NCBI RefSeq assembly: GCF_025717515.1
Contig: NZ_JAJIRN010000006.1
Coordinates: 248,001-312,000, forward strand
Source of the DNA: Roseateles oligotrophus
GTDB taxonomy: Bacteria > Pseudomonadota > Gammaproteobacteria > Burkholderiales > Burkholderiaceae_C
Length of the DNA stretch: 64,000 bases
Direction of reading: 5' to 3'
Shown: positions 55,807-64,000 of the stretch, one piece after another
Layout: every line of letters begins with the position of its first letter
Numbering within the stretch: position 1 is the first letter of the stretch
Notes under the pieces: model-generated
The model's input: the letters and a program-made list of their open reading frames with translations, nothing else
The model's database searches: none
Told to the model about the DNA's origin: nothing
Position numbers and translations under genes: made by a program

Positions 55807-56736
55807 CTAGATGGCAACCGAGGGGTTGAACGGTGAAGCGTCAAGGTATTCCCACTCAAGGCTAAGAGGCAGTTCGCGCAAGCGCCATGCATCAATGTGG
55901 AAATCCCAGAAACGATGAGTGCCGCCGCTGAGGCCGGCTTCGTCCGCGATATCCCAATGCAAGACTGCCCGGCCATTGAGATGCAAAAGCTGATTGCCAG
56001 CGAAGTCTGGAATGACCAAACCGCATTGCGGATTCAGGTGCAAATTGCCTAGCGTGTTGAATAAGCTATTGCCCTGGTAATCGGGGATGCGCAGCGTATC
56101 GTTGTTGATAAAGGCGATGAAACCCGGCGCGCCTCCTCGATGGGATGCATCCAAATGGCCTTCTACATGGTTGGATGCGATGAACAGCGTGTCGGCCTGG
56201 CGAATCACGTCAGCCAGTGATGCAGTCAATGCTTGACCGGCCTTCTGCGCCGGGTGAGTGGCCAGTTCATGTTGGCTGCGCAAATGTCGGCGTTGAATGT
56301 ATTTGGGGCAATTTGGGTAAGCCTCAGCGATAGCGACTTCGACCGCAGCTTCATCAATCGATGTCACAGTGCCATTCACCCGGTAGCGCCGGCGGGTACC
56401 CAGTTCAATAAAGAGAAGCCCAAGCCTTGAGTCAATATGCAGGTGCTCCCACACCGGGTCGCTCGGCTCGCGTTGATTGCTTGTCAATGCAATGCGAATG
56501 CTGGTGCCGTTGGGCGTGCTGAGAAAACCTGGTTTTCCGAATATCAAGGAGGCCCAGCTCTTTCCGGCTGCGTCGACGCAGGCTACGGCCACCATCGATT
56601 GCTTTTCAATAAAGGTTCTGGCACCCGGCAATACGGTGTCTGACATGACTGCGAAATTGCGGTCCGCGATCATTGCCTCTCCGGCGCGAGACTGCACGGC
56701 GCGTTCACCGGCATGAAATGCAAACTTGCTGCTCAT
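55807..56736 (-). CDS. Pyridoxamine 5'-phosphate oxidase-like FMN split-barrel protein
   Basis: 309-residue protein with two halves resembling the PNPOx-like flavin-binding fold. The N-terminal half runs from residue about 40 (ARTFIEKQSMVAVACVDAAG, SWASLIFGKPGF) and the C-terminal half from about 185 (ADTLFIASNHVEGHLDASHRGGAPGFIAF, LRIPDYQGNSLFNTLGNLHLNPQCGL). Family members often fuse this module to the PDR-type reductase in one polypeptide; here the two are separate adjacent genes. Likely substrate and acceptor are unknown. Confidence 0.85.
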   Translation of the reverse strand: MSSKFAFHAGERAVQSRAGEAMIADRNFAVMSDTVLPGARTFIEKQSMVAVACVDAAGKSWASLIFGKPGFLSTPNGTSIRIALTSNQREPSDPVWEHLHIDSRLGLLFIELGTRRRYRVNGTVTSIDEAAVEVAIAEAYPNCPKYIQRRHLRSQHELATHPAQKAGQALTASLADVIRQADTLFIASNHVEGHLDASHRGGAPGFIAFINNDTLRIPDYQGNSLFNTLGNLHLNPQCGLVIPDFAGNQLLHLNGRAVLHWDIADEAGLSGGTHRFWDFHIDAWRLRELPLSLEWEYLDASPFNPSVAI

Positions 56737-56791
56737 GGCTTGTCCTTGGGCCGAACCACTTTCGCAATCGCGCGTGGTCCGGCGTGGGTAC

Positions 56792-57166
56792 TTAGAAAGT
56801 AAAGACGGTGTAGCCTTCAGCTACCAATTTGCCTAGGCTTGGCAGGCCGGAAGTCCCAGGCACGCTGTTGTCGGTGATCAGGTCGAAGCCATTCTTGACG
56901 GCGTCCTCACGGGCACCGAAGACATCGGCACAGCCGCAAGACACACCTGCAATCGAGCCTTCTACCGCCTTGAACAAGGCATGTACCGGATGGTCGGCCT
57001 TGCCTACGACGCCGGGCCAGCGCGTTCCGGCACCCTGGAAGTAGATCGACGCTTCAATATTGCGCTGCTTGAAATCGTAGGCTGCTGCCAAGCCGTTGAA
57101 CATCCGGCCCAGCGCGTCTTCGCCGCCGTTTGTTGGGTCAGACAAGATGATGATGGCTGCTTTCAT
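56792..57166 (-). CDS. DsrE-like protein
   Basis: 124-residue DsrE/DsrF-fold protein. MKAAIIILSDPTNGGEDALGR begins the fold. The segment SIAGVSCGCADVFGA holds a Cys-x-Cys pair, near where DsrE-family sulfurtransferases carry a reactive cysteine. ATG 57166 with AAAGG upstream was chosen over upstream codons. Roles of this family include sulfur relay. It is the first gene of the minus-strand operon, 55 bp before the FMN protein gene. Confidence 0.85.
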   Translation of the reverse strand: MKAAIIILSDPTNGGEDALGRMFNGLAAAYDFKQRNIEASIYFQGAGTRWPGVVGKADHPVHALFKAVEGSIAGVSCGCADVFGAREDAVKNGFDLITDNSVPGTSGLPSLGKLVAEGYTVFTF

Positions 57167-57768
57167 TGGGATACCTTTTGGAGATCTGAGGGAGTTTTGT
57201 TGAACTAAAACGGCGAGCTGTTTTCTTACTTGCCGCTGGGCTTGAATGCTAGGCAAGCTTGTGCTCGGCACAAATAGCGCGGCGCGCAATTGGCTATTGC
57301 CAGGATGGGAATAATCGGTCGGCGCTCTTTCGCGAACCATTGCAGGACCGGGCTTTTTCAGAGGGCTTGCTTGAGCAATGGAGGGCACACCAACTTCAAG
57401 CGTTCAGAGCGCCAGCCGAGCACCAGTCGAGCGCCCGAAATGTTTCGACGACGGTCAACAAGATCATTCATCCGGACGATTTGGCCGAGACCAACGGCTA
57501 CAAAAATTGGCTTGACGCGTTGGATCAACTGCCGGCCGCAATGTCCCCAAAATTGAGCCATGTTTGGGCAGAGCGAGCGGTGTTGCCTTGGCTTAGTTCT
57601 TGTCCCAAGAATCGGGGATTGTGTCGCCAGGAGAAATGGTGAATTGGCCCACGCACCATTTTTCTACGGCCGGCATTTGCCTAAAGTTCAAGCCATCGAC
57701 ACAGGCTGTCTTGTGCGGTTCATGCCCTTGCGTCGTCAAGTCGACGCTTCGCTCAAATGGAAAATCAA
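57167..57768. other. Spacer between divergent DsrE-like and DUF4148 genes
   Basis: 602 bp. Several overlapping reading frames exist (e.g. 57259-57642 plus strand, 57358-57561 minus) but none resembles a known family. The promoters of the DsrE operon and the DUF4148 gene are expected here. Confidence 0.45.
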
Positions 57769-58200
57769 ATGAAGAAAATTGTTGTTGTTACTTTGCTAGC
57801 TCTCGCGGGCTTCTACTCCACTACGGCAAGTTCAGCTGTGACGGCCGATGCTTTGCCAGCCGGTTCCAGCAAAACACGCCAACAAGTGCAAGCAGAGTTG
57901 GCGAAAGCCATAGCCGCCGGTGAGTTGCGCGAGATACACGGCGAAAGCCGCGCCAATATATTGCAAGCAGAACCAAGCACCGGCAGCTTGACTCGAGCTC
58001 AGGTATTGGCGGAGTTGAAGCGCGCTCGCGACAGCGGTGAGTTTGTTGAGCATTCCCGCAATTCAAGCAACTGGGCCAATGCACCGAGAAAGTACGAGGG
58101 CACGCCAGTCAGCCGTGAGCAGGTTCAAGCCGAGTTCCGGCGCGCCCGCGAGTCGGGGGAATTTCGGACCCTGAATCGGAATCAGGCATCCGGAATTTAG
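57769..58200 (+). CDS. DUF4148-type exported repeat protein
   Basis: 143-residue protein. The signal peptide (KKIVVVTLLALAGFYSTTASSA) is followed by three copies of an about 20-residue unit: [36 protein letters not shown] and SREQVQAEFRRARESGEF, with spacers of 19-40 residues. This T/S-R-x-Q-V-x-A-E-L pattern defines DUF4148, a family largely limited to Burkholderiales. No function is known. ATG 57769 gives a standard signal peptide. Confidence 0.88.
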   Translation: MKKIVVVTLLALAGFYSTTASSAVTADALPAGSSKTRQQVQAELAKAIAAGELREIHGESRANILQAEPSTGSLTRAQVLAELKRARDSGEFVEHSRNSSNWANAPRKYEGTPVSREQVQAEFRRARESGEFRTLNRNQASGI

Positions 58201-58390
58201 ACCGACGCGCAAATGGCGCCTTAGGCACATTGTGGATATCAGCAGGCAGTAGAAATGGGCTGCGGAGCTCGCTCTTGCTTTGCACCACAAGCCCATTGAG
58301 GCTACTCAAGGCGTCAGAAGCAGAATTGCGCTGGAAATTGGGCCTGTCAGAAATTTTGCTTGGCAAGTCGCCAGACTCCGCACCTTGCCT

Positions 58391-59023
58391 TCAGTCGCTC
58401 GAATTCGCCTCTGGCCAAACTTCCATTGCCAGTTTGGCAATTCGCTTCAATGAAACGCTTGTTGCTCCGTCATGGGCTTGTACCGACATGCCTTGAATCA
58501 CCATCGCGAAATAGGCGGCCAAGCTGCTGGTGTCCGTACGTTTTGGCAGTTCGCCTTCGTTGATTGCGCGATCTAGGCGCAGCTTGATGGCGGCCTGCGC
58601 AGCTTGCCGTAGCTCTACCATCTGAGTCAATAAGTCTGTATGCGCCGGGCCAACTTGCAGAGCCCCGCTGGCGATCATGCAGCCCGGAGCATGGCTCGAA
58701 TCGGTGTACTGGTGAGCGGCATTGGCCAGAATTGCCGCAACAGCCTCCCGCGCGCTGCCCTTGGTATCAATAAGCTGCTGAACACGTGTGCCGTAGCGCA
58801 GCAGGTAGAGTTCCACTGCTTCGCGGTATAGCCCCTCTTTGGAGCCAAAGGCTGCGTACAGACTTGGCTGAGATATGCCCATGGCCGCGGTCAAGTCTGT
58901 TGTCGAGGTCGCCTCGAAGCCCCGGCGCCAAAACATGTCCAGAGCGATCTCGAGTGCCACGTTGCGGTCAAACGCACGCGGCCGGCCGGCTGATCGTTTT
59001 GTGCTCGGAGGGATCAGGTTCAT
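58391..59023 (-). CDS. TetR-family transcription regulator
   Basis: 210-residue repressor. The N-terminal HTH is AGRPRAFDRNVALEIALDMFWRRGFEATSTTDLTAAMGISQPSLYAAFGSKEGLYREAV (positions about 12-70), and the rest is the helical ligand domain. The ATG lies at 59023. Close to its upstream side the sequence is AT-rich, with TACATATTTTGTGG / ATTATACATAAG (59086-59110) as possible promoter or operator material. Neighbours give no firm target; the DUF4148 gene and the M23 gene are nearest. Confidence 0.9.
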   Translation of the reverse strand: MNLIPPSTKRSAGRPRAFDRNVALEIALDMFWRRGFEATSTTDLTAAMGISQPSLYAAFGSKEGLYREAVELYLLRYGTRVQQLIDTKGSAREAVAAILANAAHQYTDSSHAPGCMIASGALQVGPAHTDLLTQMVELRQAAQAAIKLRLDRAINEGELPKRTDTSSLAAYFAMVIQGMSVQAHDGATSVSLKRIAKLAMEVWPEANSSD

Positions 59024-59380
59024 CTAAACGTTGCTTAATCTATTCAATCTTCAATCTTCAATTGACAAGCTTGCGCTCACCACAAAAATATGTACAAAAT
59101 TATACATAAGCAGAAGCGCCATCAAACCCGTTGCGCCAGCCAATAGCAGGCATCTACTCATGCTGCGAACGAGGCCATGGGTTCGTATTCAGCAAGTTTC
59201 TGCCTTCTGAGCGCCCCAGACCGGCGACCGACGTCGTCCACCCCCGAGGGGGTCAAGAAAAGTCGGGGCGGCCCATCCCATCCCTTTCTTGTCAGTGCAA
59301 AGGCTAGCCCTGATTCAAGCAACGCAGCAAGGCTTGGCCAATTCTTACTGAGCCATCGCCCATAAACAGGACAAATTTCA
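59024..59380. other. TetR-M23 spacer with a REP-like hairpin
   Basis: 357 bp without a supported gene. It has an AT-rich block near 59086-59110 and a CCCCC-GA-GGGGG palindrome at 59241-59252, followed by a G-rich tract typical of Burkholderiales intergenic repeats. Confidence 0.5.
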
Positions 59381-60652
59381 ATGCCCCTCATCAAACCTAT
59401 TTCCGGAAAACTCAGGGCAGCAAGCCTGCTGAGCAGTATCTTGACCTGCACAATGGCCCTCGCCGCGAACCCTGCGGACATGACTTCTCTACCAGTACCG
59501 GACGGCTGCGCCTTGGCGGAGACTGCAAGCAGCAAAGTGGCCGCGAGCCCTGCACACAAGCAGGTATTTCCGCCCGTTGCCCTGCAGATCAGGACTGTCA
59601 TCGCCCCGACCGCCTTTGCCAGTGGCGGGCGAAACTATCTGATCTACGAGCTGGACTTGCAGAACTACTCGGACCAAACGATGGATTTGCGTGCCATTGA
59701 GGTATTGGACGCCAGCAAGGCGACGGCAAGGCCGATCGCATCGTTCAATCAAAGCCAGCTCAAGGCCCAACTGCGTCCCATAGGTATGGATCATTGGCAG
59801 TACCACGCCCACCCCCATGGCGATGCCAATCGCAAGCTCGGTACGGGGCAAAGTGCGGTGGCATTTCTCTGCCTGGCATTTGAAGGCAAGCAGCCGATGC
59901 CTAGCCAATTGCGCCACCGCGTGCATCTGGAGAACGACAGCACCGACGGCCCCTTGATCCCGGTTCAGCTCACCCCGGTGCCTGTATTCGGCGGCCCGCT
60001 AACAGGCGGCGACTGGCATCCCCGCAACGGCCCGCACCTCGATTCGCATCACCGCATGGGCCTGGTCGTCACCGATGGGCTGGCGCAAAACTCAAGGCGC
60101 TTTGCGATTGACTGGCGCAAACAAAAGGACGGCTCGCAATATGTGGGTGACGCGCGCGATGTGCGGGCCTACCACGCCTATGGGGAAAACGTGTTGGCCG
60201 TCGCCGAAGGGACGGTCGTCTTGGCGCGCGATGGCTACCCAGACAATATCCCCAGAACGGCGGCTGGATTCGAGCCGGCCTTGCCGATCACGATGGAAAA
60301 CCTCGGGGGCAATCGGGTAGTGGTTCAACTGCATAACGGTCAATTCGCCCAGTATGCGCATTTGCAGGCGGGCTCGGTGAAAGTAAAACAAGGGCAGCAG
60401 CTGGTTCGCGGGCAATTGATCGGGCTGGTCGGCAATTCGGGGGATTCTCGGGTGCCTCATCTGCACTTCCAGTTGACCAACCAGCCGGACCTGTTCGCCA
60501 GTGAAGGCTTGCCCTATGTAATCGAGCAATTTCGGATGAAGCCAGCCGGGACGGAATGGTCGACCCGGACCCAAGAATTCCCCTGGGGTGATGACACGGT
60601 GATCGACTTCGGTCCCGCTGTGGACCGTGCTGAAGCTGGCCTCGGCCGGTGA
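59381..60652 (+). CDS. Exported M23-like peptidase family protein
   Basis: 423-residue protein with an N-terminal export signal (LRAASLLSSILTCTMALAANPA). The C-terminal half is a LytM/M23 fold: AYGENVLAVAEGTVVLARDG, GGNRVVVQLHNGQFAQYAHLQ and the zinc motif VPHLHFQLTNQPD (HxH). The first zinc-ligand position, usually HxxxD, reads RRFAIDW, so one metal ligand may be missing or displaced. Function could be murein hydrolysis or a non-catalytic activator role. It is the only gene in its orientation between TetR and the DUF1348 gene. Confidence 0.82.
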   Translation: MPLIKPISGKLRAASLLSSILTCTMALAANPADMTSLPVPDGCALAETASSKVAASPAHKQVFPPVALQIRTVIAPTAFASGGRNYLIYELDLQNYSDQTMDLRAIEVLDASKATARPIASFNQSQLKAQLRPIGMDHWQYHAHPHGDANRKLGTGQSAVAFLCLAFEGKQPMPSQLRHRVHLENDSTDGPLIPVQLTPVPVFGGPLTGGDWHPRNGPHLDSHHRMGLVVTDGLAQNSRRFAIDWRKQKDGSQYVGDARDVRAYHAYGENVLAVAEGTVVLARDGYPDNIPRTAAGFEPALPITMENLGGNRVVVQLHNGQFAQYAHLQAGSVKVKQGQQLVRGQLIGLVGNSGDSRVPHLHFQLTNQPDLFASEGLPYVIEQFRMKPAGTEWSTRTQEFPWGDDTVIDFGPAVDRAEAGLGR

Positions 60653-60933
60653 GTTCGGCGCCCATCACCCATCACCGCCAGCAGGACATGCGCGCGGCTG
60701 ATTAATGCCCTCGCGTTGAAGCCGGCTCGAACACCGTCGCCACGCGCGCCGCAGCGGCCAGCCTTCTTACAGCCTCTTCTGAAGATAATGAGATGAACGA
60801 TTTTCATCCTGCTTCTCCGTTGATGCCTGCCAAGTCGCTATTTTTTGCGCGCGACATCGCAATGGCATGCGCGTCGGTTCAAGCAGGCGGCACAACATCA
60901 TGTTGGCGCCGCCGGCTCATCGGTTGAAGCTGC

Positions 60934-61410
60934 TTAAAGCCCAAGATCGCTCAAGCTTGCATGCTCATCGGGCCGGCGACCTTGTGGCCAAAGGAACAGG
61001 CGCTCGTCGGCTCGGATGGGAAGGTCGTTGATGCTGGCGTGGCGCACGGCCATATACCCCAACTCATCGAATTCCCAGTTCTCGTTGCCGTAGGCGCGGA
61101 ACCAGTTGCCGGCTTCGTCCCGATACTCATAGGCGAAGCGCACGGCGATGCGGTGACTATCAAAGGCCCACAGCTCTTTGATCAAGCGGTAGTCCAACTC
61201 GCGCGCCCATTTGCGTTCCAGCAACTGCCTGATTTGCTCGCGGCCGCGCGGGAATTCACTGCGATTGCGCCAACGGCTGTCACTGGTATAGGCCATCGCC
61301 ACGCGCTGCGGGTCACGGCTGTTCCAGGCGTCTTCGGCCAGGCGTACTTTGAGAATCGCACTCTCCCTTGTGAACGGTGGCAGCGGCAGGCGGGGGGCTT
61401 CTTGGGACAT
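60934..61410 (-). CDS. DUF1348 SnoaL/NTF2-like protein
   Basis: 158-residue NTF2-fold protein of the DUF1348 family. Diagnostic segments are [69 protein letters not shown] (positions only) and [13 protein letters not shown]. Most homologues have this whole arrangement. ATG 61410 was taken; a GTG at 61422 is possible. Catalytic activity is not established. It is the last of three minus-strand genes together with the YHS and AhpD-like genes. Confidence 0.87.
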   Translation of the reverse strand: MSQEAPRLPLPPFTRESAILKVRLAEDAWNSRDPQRVAMAYTSDSRWRNRSEFPRGREQIRQLLERKWARELDYRLIKELWAFDSHRIAVRFAYEYRDEAGNWFRAYGNENWEFDELGYMAVRHASINDLPIRADERLFLWPQGRRPDEHASLSDLGL

Positions 61411-61535
61411 GGGTTTACTCACTTTTCTGGGCTCTGGTTGGCGGATGTCTGGGGCCTTGCCGGCAGACCGAGTAGCGCTTGAGCAAGGCTGGAGTCAAGC
61501 CCAGCGGCGTTAAGCGGCCGCTGGCACAAGATCCA

Positions 61536-62039
61536 TCAAAGATCTTTGGGAGCCCGGTTCTTGATCTCTGGCCAGCTGCTATTGGCCTTGACCAGATTGC
61601 CGGCGATGTCTTCCGACCATTTCTTCTGCACGTCCTTGTTGACGTTCAAGTAGAGCTTGTTGTCAACAATCTTCCAGGCGTTGATGTCGCCATCGAGCTT
61701 CTTGTCCAAGGCCACGCCCATCGCGCAAAAGCCGCCATATTGGGGAGCGAACTTGTTCGGGTCGGCCTTGAAGGCGTCGCGGTTGGCGGCGCTGGCAAAT
61801 CGGTAGCTCGCACCCCGGTGTTTGGCCGTGAATTCGGGCTTGCCGGCCGTCGGCACGCCGACGGTGAAATAGGCCACCGGGTCTATACCCTGCAAAGCCA
61901 GGCCTTGTTGATCAAGATTGAGCTCGCTGGTCGAATTTTGCTCATAGGCCAGAGCCAGCTGAGGCAAGGTAGCCAGCAAACCGGCGCCGATGATCAAGGC
62001 GGCCAAGAGGCTGCGGCGAGCGATTGAAGTGGTATTCAT
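61536..62039 (-). CDS. YHS-domain exported protein
   Basis: 167-residue protein. The N-terminus (ARRSLLAALIIGAGLLATLPQLALA) is a twin-arginine-like or Sec signal. The YHS domain carries ALQGIDPVAYFTVGVPTAGK, HRGASYRFASAANRDAFKADPNKFAPQYGGFCAMG (features only). YHS domains are thought to bind metals; the Cys in GGFCAMG is conserved in this subfamily. It lies 33 bp after the AhpD-like gene and likely shares its transcript. Confidence 0.85.
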   Translation of the reverse strand: MNTTSIARRSLLAALIIGAGLLATLPQLALAYEQNSTSELNLDQQGLALQGIDPVAYFTVGVPTAGKPEFTAKHRGASYRFASAANRDAFKADPNKFAPQYGGFCAMGVALDKKLDGDINAWKIVDNKLYLNVNKDVQKKWSEDIAGNLVKANSSWPEIKNRAPKDL

Positions 62040-62072
62040 GATTGAAGTTCTCTCTATGCTGGGCGGAGTGGA

Positions 62073-62621
62073 TCAAGCGGCCGACTTGGCAGTCACGAGA
62101 GGAAAGTCGATATCGGTCTGCGCCACGTTGTTGACGTAATTGGTTAGCACATTGAGTGCCACATTGAGGACGATTTCGACCACGCTGCCCTCATCAAAGT
62201 CGGCGGCGCGCAAGGCGGCCAGGTCGGCATCGGCCACAAGGCCGCGCGCTTCGGCCACGCGGCGGGCAAAAGCCAGCGCTGCGGCGGTGCGCGCATCATC
62301 GGACTTGCCCTCGCGCGCAGCGTCAACTTCGGCCGCGCTGATCTTGGCGACGTTGGTGGCCAGGTAGCTATGCGCCGACAAGCAGTAGTCGCAGCCGTTG
62401 AATTCGGCCACGGTCAAGGCGATGCGCTCGCGCAGCTGCACGCTCAGCTTGCCCTTGGCCAGCGCGCCGTTCAGCGCCAGATAGCCTTCCAGCGCGGCCG
62501 GGCTGTGGCCGACCAGCTTCATCAGATTGGGCACCACACCAAGTTGCTGCTGCACGGCGGCAAGCAAAGGCTTGGCTGCGGCGAGAGATTGGTCGACGGA
62601 AGGGATGCTGATGCGTGACAT
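62073..62621 (-). CDS. AhpD-like/carboxymuconolactone decarboxylase family protein with CxxC
   Basis: 182-residue AhpD-fold protein with the intact redox motif FNGCDYCLSAHSYLA. It is a paralogue of the CxxS gene at 53017-53559 (shared MSRI start, VVPNL/KVPNL, LRERIAL and VVEIVLNVALNVLTNY-like C-terminus). Proteins of this kind reduce peroxide or act on quinone/gamma-lactone substrates; the substrate is unknown. It is divergent from the LysR gene at 62774 with 152 bp between, a typical regulator/target pair. Confidence 0.9.
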   Translation of the reverse strand: MSRISIPSVDQSLAAAKPLLAAVQQQLGVVPNLMKLVGHSPAALEGYLALNGALAKGKLSVQLRERIALTVAEFNGCDYCLSAHSYLATNVAKISAAEVDAAREGKSDDARTAAALAFARRVAEARGLVADADLAALRAADFDEGSVVEIVLNVALNVLTNYVNNVAQTDIDFPLVTAKSAA

Positions 62622-62773
62622 GGTTATTTCCTGAGCAAAGTGGATAAAAGGGGTTTCCAGTGGTTCGTCTGCCGGCGCTTTGGCGTCATCAGCGAATGAC
62701 TGAACTGTCCTTTATTCGATGGTTGATTAGAATCACCGGCGCCACCAATACACCGTTACGCCAGGAGAAACAA

Positions 62774-63673
62774 TTGGACCGTCTGCACCTGATCAATGTC
62801 TTTGTGGCCGTGGTGGATGCCAGTGGTTTCGCCGGCGCTGCGCGCAAGCTGAACATCTCGCCGCCGGCCGTAACAAGGGCGGTCAGCGAATTGGAAGAAC
62901 ACCTCGGCGTACGCCTGTTCACGCGCACCACCCGGGTCGTGCGGGTGACCGATGCAGGGGCGCGTTATGTCGAAGATTGCCGGCGCGTGTTGGCCGATCT
63001 GGCCGAGGCGGATGAGTCGGTCAGCGGCATGCATGGCGCGCCGCGCGGGCGCCTGACTCTGACTGCGCCGGTGCTGTTTGGTGCGCTTTTCGTCACTCCC
63101 ATCGTGACCGAATACCTGCAGCGCTATCCCGAGGTCAATGCTTCCTGCTGGTTTCTGGATCGGGTAGTGAACATGATGGATGAAGGCGTGGACGTGGCGG
63201 TGCGCATCGGCGAGTTGCCTGACTCCAGCATGCAAGCGATACGCGTCGGACGGGTACGGCGAGTGATCTGCGCCTCGCCCGACTATCTGGCCGCGCATGG
63301 CATACCGCAAACCCCAGAGGCGCTGACACAGCACAGCATTATTTCCGCCAGCGCCGTTTCACCAACGCCGGAATGGCGACTGTTTGACAAGGGTGAGCCA
63401 AAGTTGATCAAGCTACAGCCGCGCATGCTGACGACCACCAATGATTCGGCGGTGGCGGCTGTGGCTTCGGGTTTTGGCCTCTCGCGGCTGATGTCCTATC
63501 AAGTGGCCGAGCATTTGCGCGCGGGCAGCATCAAGATCGTCCTGAGCGAGTTCGAACCGCCAGAGTTACCGATCCATTTGATCCACCGCGAAGGCCGCCA
63601 TGCATCCAAGAAGGCGCGAGCCTTTTTGGACCTCGCGATTGAACGCCTGCGCGCTGACCCGTCCATCAATTAA
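62774..63673 (+). CDS. LysR-family transcription regulator (copy 2)
   Basis: 299-residue LysR regulator, close paralogue of the protein at 53935-54840. It probably starts at TTG 62774 with AGGAGA upstream (MDRLHLINVFVAVVDASG); the ATG at 62696 would add 26 poorly conserved residues. The HTH GFAGAARKLNISPPAVTRAVSELE is intact, and the effector domain ends KARAFLDLAIERLRADPSIN. Divergent position beside the AhpD-like gene suggests it controls that operon (AhpD-like, YHS, DUF1348). Confidence 0.9.
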   Translation: MDRLHLINVFVAVVDASGFAGAARKLNISPPAVTRAVSELEEHLGVRLFTRTTRVVRVTDAGARYVEDCRRVLADLAEADESVSGMHGAPRGRLTLTAPVLFGALFVTPIVTEYLQRYPEVNASCWFLDRVVNMMDEGVDVAVRIGELPDSSMQAIRVGRVRRVICASPDYLAAHGIPQTPEALTQHSIISASAVSPTPEWRLFDKGEPKLIKLQPRMLTTTNDSAVAAVASGFGLSRLMSYQVAEHLRAGSIKIVLSEFEPPELPIHLIHREGRHASKKARAFLDLAIERLRADPSIN

Positions 63674-64000
63674 TACTCGCTGTATCGGGCCTGCGGGCTC
63701 GGTTTAGGCCTTGGCCTTCAGCGCGGAAAGGGCGCTATGGCGCCGCCGGATCGGCTTCGATGATTCGGTTCTAACGGTTCCGGCTACACCAGCAACTCGC
63801 GATCTGTGCAATCACTGAGCAGGCGCGCAACCAAAAACCGGCAAGCAATTCTGCTGTGCTTGCATGAGGCTTGCTCTGAACTGAAGCAGTCTTGTTTCAT
63901 TTGCGGGCCTGCGCCCTGCTCTTGAGGATTTGCTTCCTCCACTGCGCGACCGACGCGGTGGCCGACGCGGTGGCCGACGACTTGCGCAGCCTAGCAACAT
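63674..64000. other. Terminal spacer
   Basis: 327 bp after the LysR gene with no supported gene. A two-copy tandem repeat of about 12 bp (GACGCGGTGGCC) is at 63952-63976, near the window end. A gene may begin beyond the window. Confidence 0.5.

Noticed and set aside
57259-57642. 127-residue plus-strand frame between the DsrE and DUF4148 genes
   Set aside because: No signal, domain or family resemblance; overlaps an equally long frame on the other strand.
59158-59601. 147-residue minus-strand frame opposite the M23-like gene start
   Set aside because: It runs antisense through the signal peptide of a well-supported gene and has no homology features.
60793-60927. 44-residue plus-strand reading frame MNDFHPASPLMPAKS and onward, after the M23-like gene
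   Set aside because: It resembles no family, has no strong ribosome site and lies in a 281 bp spacer; chance reading frame is likelier.
63812-64000. Arg-rich minus-strand frame at the window end
   Set aside because: Composition bias from a tandem GC-rich repeat; no family resemblance, and it may be cut by the window edge.

Overview
The window is a 64 kb piece of a high-GC betaproteobacterial chromosome. Gene content and order point to Burkholderiales (Comamonadaceae or Rubrivivax/Roseateles-type). Pointers are the tolQ/tolR-lpxK-trm112-kdsB-adk order, the fnr-hemN plus cbb3 oxidase block, PhaR, RatA/RnfH/SmpB, guaA/guaB and a DUF4148 protein. Genus assignment is not possible from the sequence alone. 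I saw no rRNA, tRNA or CRISPR array.

Layout. (1) 1-9.5 kb is housekeeping: cysS, a TPR protein, two cyclophilins, lpxH, an mtfA-like peptidase, clpA/clpS, a cold-shock protein and icd. (2) 9.6-20.7 kb is a microaerobic respiration block: a SafE-like membrane protein, hemN, fnr, fixH, ccoG, ccoP, ccoQ, ccoO, ccoN, ccoS and the copper ATPase ccoI. A perfect FNR box lies between hemN and fnr, and one-mismatch boxes lie before ccoI and before ccoN. A roughly 100 bp MITE-like palindromic element sits between hemN and the SafE-like gene. (3) 20.7-25.4 kb has a DUF192 protein, a two-component system, sodB and xseA. (4) 25.8-29.8 kb is the tolQ-tolR-lpxK-trm112-kdsB-adk envelope cluster. (5) 29.8-38.1 kb has an SDR dehydrogenase behind a LiuR-like palindrome, then a TonB module: TPR secreted protein, exbD2, exbD1, exbB, tonB and a large TonB-dependent receptor. 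(6) 38.5-50.2 kb has ldcA, tadA, guaA, an MFS exporter, guaB, a DUF4124 protein, rnfH, ratA, smpB, a Cys/Met-metabolism PLP enzyme, rimO and phaR.

(7) 50.3-63.7 kb is accessory DNA. It opens with a decayed IS256-family transposase, followed by an orphan methyltransferase/glycosyltransferase pair. Next is a compact operon of DsrE-like protein, FMN split-barrel protein, PDR/VanB-type flavin/2Fe-2S reductase, LysR regulator and AhpD-like protein. A DUF4148 protein, a TetR regulator, an M23-like protein, a DUF1348 protein, a YHS-domain protein, and a second AhpD-like/LysR pair paralogous to the first complete the region. The two LysR/AhpD-like pairs bracket about 10.6 kb. One AhpD-like copy has lost the second cysteine of its CxxC motif. 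The DsrE/flavin/reductase operon is the best candidate here for an uncharacterised redox system; its function is inferred only from domain content.

Start codons were re-chosen from homology and Shine-Dalgarno sites. Several genes (lpxH, tolQ, lpxK, the MFS gene, the PLP lyase, both LysR genes) appear to use TTG.
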